Origin: Adiantum capillus-veneris
Lineage: Eukaryota > Streptophyta > Polypodiopsida > Polypodiales > Pteridaceae
Direction: 5' to 3'
DNA length: 64,000 bases
Assembly: GCA_014529385.2 (NCBI GenBank)
Contig: CM043952.1
Location: forward strand, 64,504,370-64,568,369
Of the stretch, positions 56,480-64,000 are shown one piece after another. Made by a program: the position numbers and the translations under genes. The notes beneath the pieces were generated by a model. That model did not search any database. It was not told the origin of the DNA and saw only the letters and a list, made by a program, of their open reading frames with translations. The stretch's first letter is position 1. Every line of letters starts with the position of its first letter.

Positions 56480-57655
56480 ATCATCAAGTAAACCTGTGTT
56501 GATCAAGCTCTTTGTAATTGCGGGAACATGTCTCACATTCTTCAACGTGAAAGAAGATCCATTCTGAAACTTCAATTGAACATCTCCAACACCTAAGATC
56601 TCACATGTCTGCCCTTTGCCTAGCCGAACATGATCTTTAGTGGTCACATAAGAGGTAAACCACTCCTTGTTTGGAGACACATGAAGTGATGCCCCTGAGT
56701 CTATAATCCAGTCACTCAGTGCATTTCCATCAGATGTTATAAGAAGAGATGAGTCCATTGTATTCTTCAAGAAGTAGATGTCTCCTGACACTAGACTCTC
56801 ATCCTCTGCAACAGTGTTTGTCACATTTATTTCTTGAATCTTCATTGAGGACTTGTTCTTCTCACCATGGTCTTCAGCTTTCTCTTTGCCTTTTTCTGCT
56901 TTCCATTCTCTGCGGTCTCTTTTCATGTGACCCTTCTTGCCACAATGGTAGCATTCTATGTCACTCTTGCCTTTAGCACTACGGGACTTGCTACGAGACT
57001 GATTCCTCTTTCCACCTTTGTACTTTTCTTTGGTCCTTCCCCTGACAACTAGGGCTGTTGCTTTGCCTTTGTCCATTGTCTTTCTATTGGTTTCTTCAGT
57101 AAGCAAACTTCCTTCTACACCTGCTATGTTCAAACCATCTGGAGGTGCAGAATTACTCAAAGCTCTGCGAAAAGTGTCCCAACTTTTCGGCAATGTGATC
57201 AACAGGAACATAGCTCTAACAGGTTCATCAAACTTGACACCTTGAGCTGACAATTGACTGTAGATTGTGTTGAATTCATTCAGATGATTGGACATAGGTG
57301 TCCCTTCTTTCATCTTCAAGTCAACAAGCTTCTTAAGCCAGTATACCTGTGAAGCTACACTCTGCTTCTCATAAAGATCACTCAGCTTTAACCATGCTTG
57401 ATAAGCTGACATCTCGTCTGCTACATTGAAGTAAACACTTTCTGCCAAAGTCAGCATAATGGTAGAAAGTGCCAATTCATCCATTTTGCTCCATTCATCT
57501 TCGTCCATATCTTTTGGTTTTATCCCCTTGAGATTTATAGGTTTTATGTGCTTCTTTTGTACCAACACGTGCCAAATCTGCTTCTTCCATAATGGGAAAT
57601 TGGTTCCATCCAGCTTCTTGATATTGTAAAGAGATGTGTCCTGTGATCCAGCCAT
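56480..57655 (-). pseudogene. copia IV gag and protease
   Basis: A long open minus-strand frame starts at ATG 57,655 (MAGSQDTSLYNIKKLDGTNF). Gag is of UBN2 type (VYFNVADEMSAYQAW, LMKEGTPMSNHLNEFNT-like wording), then a basic Arg/Ser segment. The zinc knuckle CYHCGKKGHMKRD has its last Cys replaced by Arg. Protease WIIDSGASLHVSPNKEW has the catalytic DSG intact. Homology stops after KSLINTGLLDDAG at about 56,480, where the foreign segment begins. The remaining 36 codons to the stop at 56,372 are not copia. Confidence 0.93.
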
Positions 57656-58698
57656 AGCTATGCTTCACAGTAGTTTACGTTCCTGGGAAAAATTCGCCAG
57701 AGTTTCCCCTGTAAATTGACCTTTGAACCAATATCAACCTATCAAATGAACCAAGAAAGCTTCAGATTCTGCATAAATTTCGGCAGAGTCTCCTTTGTAA
57801 AATGGCTCTGGTGTACTAAAAAACAGACCAAAAAACAGCTCAAAAAACCATTGTCTCTCTAACACTGTAAGCTGTGGGTAAACCTGTCCTGCACCTGTAC
57901 TGTCTCTCACTGTCCTGTAAGCATAGACTGCGACAATGCCTCAACGGGAGTAAAGCAAAGATGCAATCCCAATTGTCGAACTCACAGTCAATACATCCTA
58001 GTTGCCTATCTAAGGGTGCTCGAGGGATCGCTCCAAGACCTGTATCACCGAAAGGATCTCAACATTCGAGAATCCCCCAGCTCAATAAAACCTCACTCGA
58101 CCCTCAACAAAGGCTGCAGTAAATTTGATAGTACATAGAATTTCCACAAAGTCATACATCCACAAATTTCCCACTATATGCTGTAACTGCTGCGGCGGTT
58201 GTTTGCTGCGTGACTCACAGCCAGCAAACCCTCAACAGACATACATCATCTCTGACAATACATCCCATGTGGAAGTACCTGCAATGTCAGGATGAAATCT
58301 GGAATATCAAGCAGCAAACACAAGCTACTTGATGAACTAGTGAATGTCGCCTACAGTCTGTGTGTAGATGTGCCCGTGTCGTATGTGACACGCCTCCAAG
58401 AACTGTGAGCCGTCCTTCGATGTGTAGAAAGCCACAAATCAACACTCTGGGAGTGCCGATATCCTCAGCACCTGCAGTCGTAGGCCGAAACCCCAAATTT
58501 GCAGAGTCGGATCTGCACCCGCTGAGATCACGTAGTCCAAAATTGCCTGCACAGAACTTTGTCGAAGCCGAACGGTGGCCAAGATGACCTCAGAATGAAA
58601 TTCAAGATTTGGGGCCATGTCTTCGCCTATCAAATCTCACACCAATCTGAGCAGGTGACTCTGGCCACCTGCAAATGCTGCCCCGAGCCTCGATCTGA
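57656..58698 (-). other. copia IV 5' leader
   Basis: About 1 kb of untranslated leader between PBS and gag, long for copia. Open frames here are short and lack homology. It may include sequence acquired by the element. Confidence 0.6.
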
Positions 58699-58710
58699 GC
58701 TCTGATACCA
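58699..58710 (-). other. PBS of copia IV, tRNA-iMet
   Basis: Minus strand TGGTATCAGAGC, exact. Confidence 0.93.
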
Positions 58711-58712
58711 GT

Positions 58713-58904
58713 TGAAGGAGTACGAGCGGAAGTGTGATGCGAGAGACAGTGCGAGAAGAAGAGCACGGCGATATGGTGAACTCGCTCTACTATAATGTGT
58801 AGAGCATAGTGAGTTCTTATTAGGTTTTTACAAAGGAATATGTGTACATACCTGGCGGCCTGCCCACTTACCTAGGCGACCACATCGGGCTTTATACCCC
58901 AACA
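58713..58904 (-). repeat. 5' LTR of copia IV
   Basis: 192 bp, same ends as the 3' LTR. Confidence 0.95.
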
Positions 58905-58909
58905 AGGAC

Positions 58910-59129
58910 AACTCCAAATTGTGTCACGTATAGCCAGGAGAAAAGCTTGCAAGCAATAGGACACAAACTTTTCCCAGGTTCCCTACATCCAAACTTTTAG
59001 GGTACCAAGAGCTAGTTTTCAGAGACCAAAAGAGTCACAAATTTTTTACTTTTGAGAGACCTGATAAAGGGTAAAAAGGGATAAGTTTCATTAAGCTAAG
59101 GTGGGATTGTTAAGGATTATCTTAAGAGT
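58910..59129 (+). other. continuation of palindrome array/copia III tail
   Basis: Host sequence resumes after the copia IV insertion. The string GCTAAGGTGGGAT followed by TGTTAAGGATTATC (59,096-59,120) looks like a copia PPT and LTR start, perhaps the truncated 3' LTR of copia III, but it does not match the 5' LTR portion seen at 49.6-50.1 kb. Confidence 0.4.
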
Positions 59130-60166
59130 ATTGAGTGGGCCTGACATTAAGAAAGCTAAGATCATCAAGTATGGAAAGCCAATCTACCAATACTTTGGTA
59201 GATATGACAAGAGGTATGGCAAGCCAAGCTAGAAGTGTTGAAATGCCAATCTATCCACATTTGACACAAGCCCAACTACATTGCCACCATGGATGTGCCC
59301 AGATGCAACCATAGAACATGAATTTTATAGAGGTGGATATTTGGTCAATGAAGGACCACGGATACCTCCGCCAAACATGAGAAGTCCAAAAAGGGAGCCA
59401 CCTGGATTCACTTCTAGAGCGATAACGAGAGAAGGATTGGGAGAGTCTATGGTTAGACTTGTAGACAATCAACAAGTTAGACCATTCCAGATCCAAAAAT
59501 GGGTAGACAAGAAATACATCGGAGATAAAGATCCGACAGATCACGTAGAGGCTTTCAAAAGAGTAATTAGAGCAAAGGAAGTTTCAGATTTTGCAACACA
59601 ATTTGTGGGATTTGGACTGACTCTTGAACTTATGACGCGACTACATGGTTTAACTCACTGGAAAGATATGATTTTGCGACACTAGACGAGATGTTTGAGG
59701 AATTCATCAAAGAATTCTTGCAGAAAGACATAGCTCACAACATAGTCTCGCAAATTCACAGATTCAAACAAAAAGAGAGTGAATCAATACTCAAAGCGAC
59801 ATTACGGCTCAAAAGATATTTCAAGTTCTGCCCAAGAGTGGAACTTCCTACGCAAGCACGATTAATACTAATATTTATCCAGGGAATGAGACATGCGGGT
59901 CTTCAAAAGGATTTTCATATGATAAGGAGCCTGACGCTCAATGAATTGATCAAAGAAGCTCTTTATCTGGTGGATAACTGTGAGAAATATAAAGAAAATG
60001 ATTGTAAGAGTCAAGATGATGACACATCCTCTCAGCACAGTGATTCACAGATGAGTGAGTCTATTGCAAAACCAATGGCACCTATCGATCAAGAAACAAT
60101 TATCAATGAAATGATCAAGAGGTTAGCTCCTCTTGTAAATTCTGATTTGAGGAAGCTTAAGTGGTG
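59130..60166 (+). pseudogene. Ty3/gypsy element G2: gag capsid region
   Basis: Reads KIIKYGKPIYQYFGRYDKRYG, then a Pro-rich N-terminal part (TSPTTLPPWMCPDATIEHEF, GPRIPPPNMRSPKREPP). The capsid core follows: MVRLVDNQQVRPFQIQKWVD, GDKDPTDHVEAFKRVI, FVGFGLTLELM, MFEEFIKEFLQKDIAHNIVSQ, HAGLQKDFHMIRSLTLNELI and EALYLVDNCEKY. Clear homologue of G1 gag at 15,190-16,008. Only one stop interrupts the capsid (59,683-59,685), so it is less decayed than G1. A start codon is not certain; ATG at 59,290 lies in frame. Confidence 0.82.
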
Positions 60167-60181
60167 AAAAATTGAGAGAAA

Positions 60182-60299
60182 ATGGACAAAACATACGAGA
60201 GAAGAGTGTTACTATAGCATGGAATATACTAGGGAAAGGTATGGACAAAACATACGAGAGAAGAGTGTCACTATAGCATGGAATATACTAGGGAAAGGT
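60182..60299 (+). repeat. 59-bp tandem duplication in G2
   Basis: 60,182-60,240 and 60,241-60,299 are consecutive and differ at essentially one base pair of dinucleotide (GTGTTA against GTGTCA). Confidence 0.95.
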
Positions 60300-60840
60300 A
60301 TGTACAACCTATTTGAGCAACACCCACTCCACCCAAATACGTACGAGGAATGTGTTGAGACCAATAGGATTTGCAAGGCCCCAAATTGTCTTAGGACAAC
60401 AACCACGGCCGCCAGGTGCTAGAATGCTTGTAGACATGAGATACACCTCGGGGGGTTCACTATGTGTAAAACTACCATATCACGTCCGTTCAAGACATGT
60501 TTGTAAAACCCCTTATCTGTGAATTTTGTTAAGAATACAATGTACCCTTTTCTCTTAAAATCTGTAAGTTTTTTCAAATTTGAAAAAATAATGCCCTTTT
60601 GTATATATATTTATGTAAGTTTCAAAAACTTTAAATACCCTTTTGTTGAACTCACGTGAAAGGTTACATTTTTATTAGGTGACCTACTCGAGAGATACAC
60701 ATAGATGATGGAAGCATCTAATAGAAAAGTGCTAGTACCAACTGTAATGTATTATAGCAACCAAAATGGGTACTATCTTTCAAAGAGATAGAAGATGAGA
60801 GAAACAAATGGAGTGGTGAGACCGGTACAACCTCCACCTT
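60300..60840 (+). other. G2 linker with non-coding AT-rich insertion
   Basis: Coding-like wording (LGQQPRPPGARMLVDMRY) is followed at about 60,448 by CCTCGGGGGGTTCACTATGTGTAAAAC, then about 330 bp of AT-rich non-coding DNA. Protein-like sequence resumes near 60,841. The G-rich motif is shared with G1 at 19,968. Confidence 0.55.
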
Positions 60841-61140
60841 TTGCGTTTCAACTTGAAGAAAGAAGGTAAGCAATGGACGAAGGACATTGCAGTTCATTTG
60901 CTAATTAATAGATGCTTAGCAAGGTCAAAGCCTGTTTACAATGAAGAGGAATTGCAAGAAGAAGCTCCTCAACTAGAGATAGATTGTCACAAGAGCCATG
61001 ACAACCACTTGGTCAAAAAATGTCCTCAAACGGAGATCACACAAGTAAATGCCTATTGTCTTGACTATGGAATTATTCACTTGATCCCTGATTGTCCAAA
61101 AAACACAAACCAAGTCAGAAAGATCACAAAAACTATCTGA
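60841..61140 (+). pseudogene. G2 nucleocapsid with two degenerate zinc knuckles
   Basis: FNLKKEGKQWTKDIAVHLLINRC leads into CHKSHDNHLVKKCP and YCLDYGIIHLIPDCP. These are two successive CX2CX4HX4C knuckles, each with one Cys replaced. G1 has the same double arrangement. Confidence 0.65.
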
Positions 61141-62079
61141 AGAATTGTTTAGCTATCCAATAGCTTAGAAACTGAAAACATCATAGTAGTTCATGTAGTT
61201 ACAAGAGCGCAAGCTCAAAAGGAAGCTGGTGAGAATCCAGAGATAGAGAAAACAAAAACTGACGTAAGTCCAGACACGGGTGATGCATCTATTAAAAGAA
61301 ACAAGAGCAAACGGAATAGCTGGAAAGCTAGAAAGGATAGGATGAAATCACGTAGGGAACAAGAGAAAAAATCCCTAGTTGAGAAGCTTACCCAAGTTGA
61401 AGAGAAGATAAGCCAGCATGAGGAGAGGGTTGCACCTTCTCTTACGTAGATATCTCAACCTCCAAAAGAACCATCAATGGAAAGTGAGCCAAGAAGTGAT
61501 AGTTCAGGAGGATCAATGTTGGTCAAGAAGGTTAATGAGCATTTAGATGCTCTCCTAAAAGCTTATGAAACACGGCTCAGAAACAACCAAACCCAAGAAC
61601 AGAGATGGATGACATATCCATATGCGGAACTAGAAAAGGACATTCTTGAAATGTGCAAGAAAATGATTCAAATTAACCCAAGCTTTACTAGAACCACAAG
61701 TTGACAAACCTGAGGATGTGATCCTTGTCCCACCTACACCAATAATCCAACTAAACCAAGAACGAAAAGAGCTAGATTCTAGTCATGAGTATGGAAAAAA
61801 GCTCAAGGACCTCGCACTAAAGCCAAGGAAAGTGTTGAATACCACAGATAACTCTTTTGAGGGATTTTACATAGCTATACCTGAGAGTTGTAAAGAAATA
61901 GATGGTCTTGACAAATCTTGGAAACAAGTCAGAGAGGACAATGAAGCAAGTTACTCAGAATACAACCAAACATGTGGGCTACTATGGGAAAATGCCTAGA
62001 GAAATTTGGTGTTAAAAAACCAATGACTCAAATCAAGGAAGGGATTAAAGAGCTAGAAATGCCTCAGCTTAACACTAAG
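61141..62079 (+). pseudogene. G2 charged coiled-coil linker
   Basis: Lys/Glu/Gln-rich frames with heptad-like spacing (EKSLVEKLTQVEEKISQHEERV). VNEHLDALLKAYETRLRNNQTQEQRW follows and matches G1 at 16,965-17,040, then YGKKLKDLALKPRKVLNTTDNSFEG. A few stops. No enzyme motif. The shared presence in G1 shows this linker is a normal part of the family's gag-protease region. Confidence 0.6.
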
Positions 62080-62500
62080 CCGATGCCATTAAACAAGGTA
62101 GGCAAGTATTATGAGGGAGAAGATGGGGACACCACTCTTCCTTGGTATTCAAAGGTATAAAAACCATGGCAATCCTTGAAAACGGAGCCGATGTTTCCAT
62201 AGCAACAAAAGGGGTATGGAAAACATGGGAAAAACCAGCAGTGTGGGCTACAAGGATGAAACTGCAGCTTGCAGACGAACACATGGAAAGGCCCATAGGA
62301 TGTTATAAAAAGTATTTGTCACTTCTTGTGGCATTAAATATGAGAAAACCTTTGCTATTGTTGACTTTGGCAAGAAGAACAACTATGATATCATTCTAGG
62401 AAGACATTCATGCAACAATTGAAAATGGTCCAGGACTAGGGTTATGACTATATTTACCTGAGACATATGGAAACCACAACAATGATAAATTTGAAGGACC
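62080..62500 (+). pseudogene. G2 aspartic protease
   Basis: FKGIKTMAILENGADVSIATKGVW carries the protease active-site region, with the usual D-G-G/S replaced by E-N-G. CGIKYEKTFAIVDFGKKNNYDIIL-like and QLKMVQD-GYDYIYL-like remnants follow in shifted frames. Inactive by sequence. Confidence 0.65.
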
Positions 62501-63846
62501 ATAGTTATAGGGATGCGACGAGAACACCTATGGAGGGGTTTGATTCCGTTACTGTAGCAGGATTAGAACTTCCAACATGGTTGGGTAAACATAAAGAACT
62601 ATGGATGTGTGGAGCTTCTCAATGAGGAAGCTTAAAGCAAGAGGAAGGCATCCTAGAAAGGGCAATTGAAGATACCAATTACATCCCAGAACCCTTTTCT
62701 GAAGAAGCTTTAAAGACACTTGAATGGAAACACATCCTGCCTACTCTCAATGTGTGTGCTATTCAAGACGATCAAACAACAAAGTTTTGTGATGAAAATG
62801 GCTATGATGTTGTTCTTTATTTTGCAGAAAGTGTAATCTAGGTAAATGAAGATGAAGAAGAAGATGAGTTCTACGAATCTGTAGAACAGCTAGAGCTTCA
62901 AGCAGACACCAACAACGAATATCCAGGTGACCCAACAAGTGATGAGAAAAAAACTTTAACTAATGCACGGTCTCATGATTGTCCAGATCAAAGACCTAGG
63001 AAACAATGTCACTCCTACAAAAATGAAGTGCATCAAAAATGGATTCCAAAATCCTTGACGGTGACGCAACCGCAACAAGCACCCTCATATGTGGTTCCCA
63101 TACATGAAGAAAAGACTTAGCCAAAAAGATCACAACCATGTCAACGAGCTACCAATGCTCTAATCAAGTGGATACCCAAGCCATCCCGTAAACAACAACC
63201 CAAGAGCAAGCAAACAGTCACTTTCCATAACCAATCAAACCACAAAGGGAAAGTTCTAGAATGCAACCTTGCTGAGGATGGTAGTCATAGTGATGATTCT
63301 TATGACATCCCCTACTAGAAACTTAGGTCATCACTGAACAATGAAGGCCAAAGAAAATAACAACAATTCATAACCAAAAAGCTCAAAAAATTTGGATACC
63401 AAAGAGCCAGATTGATCTTTGATGAAAAATTGCAAGATCCAATGCTAGAAGAAAAATAGATGAAGTCTGCACAAGAACATCTAGGAAAAACACAAAGTTG
63501 CAATTGACAAGTTTGTTGGAGCAAGTGATGGATGGATGTTTCTCTTATCTAATCCATGATGATAAGAGTCAAGCTAAACGAGATTGAGTTCTTTCTGAAT
63601 TTAGATCTAGGAATAGACCTATAATGACAAAAATAGATGCTGCATCTAAGCATGGATGTGACGGACATAAAGTTTGTCATCAATCATGTTTTTCCTAAAT
63701 CATCTGAAGACTATGTGTATGGAGGATTCAACAAATAGAACGAGATCTTGTAAAGGCTATAGCCTATACTTTCTTTACATCAGAAAAACAAAAACAAAGA
63801 ATGCACTGACATCGACAACCAGGTCATGTCAGGGACGACATGAACA
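62501..63846 (+). pseudogene. G2 post-protease region without visible RT
   Basis: Continues the G1-like linker (FCDENGYDVVLYFAE, acidic EDEEEDEFYESVEQLELQAD, basic NALIKWIPKPSRKQQPKSKQ), with several stops. It runs to the PPT. None of the RT landmarks seen in G1 at 19,290-19,960 can be found, and no integrase. The copy therefore ends its coding part after protease plus linker. Confidence 0.6.
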
Positions 63847-63859
63847 TGGAGGGGAGGAA
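63847..63859 (+). other. G2 polypurine tract
   Basis: ATGGAGGGGAGGAA immediately before TGTTGACGTTGGG. Confidence 0.85.
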
Positions 63860-64000
63860 TGTTGACGTTGGGTCAACAACACCACATAACTCAAAAAAGC
63901 CTTATTCTCTGAGAGTTATGAAATTCTGAGGATTATGGTTATAAACATCATTTGCAATAAGTAGGTAGTCTAGTTGCAGAAGCCGAGGTGCAATGGCACT
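63860..64000 (+). repeat. G2 3' LTR, cut by window edge
   Basis: First 141 bp of the LTR, homologous to the G1 LTR start at 19,997. Confidence 0.88.

Larger units (their letters stand above)
53653..58904 (-). mobile_element. Ty1/copia element with intact ends and replaced integrase (copia IV)
   Basis: Identical-length LTRs of 192 bp (53,653-53,844 and 58,713-58,904) and TSD AGGAC at 53,648-53,652 and 58,905-58,909. PBS and PPT are present; coding is minus-strand. The LTRs differ at about eleven positions by eye, so it is older than the copia at 36.6 kb. gag-protease (57,655-56,480) and RT-RNase H (55,345-53,934) are separated by unrelated DNA where integrase should be. It is inserted in the palindrome array: host sequence rejoins as TTTTGATAGGAC-AACTCC. 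Confidence 0.95.

Overview
This window is nuclear DNA of a land plant, from a repeat-rich and probably methylated heterochromatic region. The evidence is the transposon content: Tnt1-type Ty1/copia elements primed by initiator tRNA-Met, Ty3/gypsy elements, a plant L1-type LINE with a DUF4283/CCHC ORF1, and a CACTA-type DNA transposon with a TNP2 transposase carrying plant-style GT-AG introns. I found no ordinary host gene, no rRNA or tRNA gene and no prokaryotic feature. The lineage cannot be fixed from the sequence; the gypsy RT wording reminds me of non-seed vascular plants, but that is only an impression.

Layout. 1-12,600: old eroded repeats, namely a GC-box-flanked tandem repeat (1.4-2.7 kb), a decayed LTR element with PBS and gag (4.3-6.1 kb), an array of about 285 bp period with conserved palindromes (6.3-7.7 kb), an unrecognised decayed coding region (8.1-8.8 kb) and an AT-rich array of about 150 bp period (10.6-11.8 kb). 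12.6-15.2 kb: a truncated minus-strand copia. 15.2-20.5 kb: a decayed gypsy element (called G1 here) whose 3' LTR is split by the next insertion. 20,530-47,086: one large LTR element, with LTRs of 839 and 837 bp, TSD GAGAG, PBS and PPT, but no gag-pol of its own (LARD-like). It contains a full-length LINE (23.77-29.68 kb, 16-bp TSD) and a CACTA-like element (from 31,586), and the CACTA-like element in turn contains a nearly intact copia (36,641-42,265, TSD ATTAG). 47.1-50.0 kb: the rest of the G1 LTR, then a copia fragment between two 468-bp direct repeats. 50.1-53.6 kb: a decayed copia and a second palindrome array of about 285 bp spacing. 53,653-58,904: a minus-strand copia with intact ends (TSD AGGAC) whose integrase region is replaced by about 1.1 kb of unrelated DNA. 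59.1-64.0 kb: a second gypsy copy (G2) with gag and protease but no visible RT, running into its 3' LTR at the window edge.

How it fits together. The target-site duplications give a relative order: G1, then the LARD in its LTR, then the LINE and the CACTA in the LARD, then the copia in the CACTA. The most interesting unit is the CACTA-like element. Its minus-strand TNP2 gene and a plus-strand second gene (5' exon near 36.3-36.44 kb, coding exon 43,927-45,117) appear to be divergently transcribed from a shared interval carrying GCGGTAAT repeats. The second gene is one continuous frame broken by four stops, each explainable by a single C-to-T change at CAG or CGA. That CHG/CG methylation decay signature recurs in other elements here.
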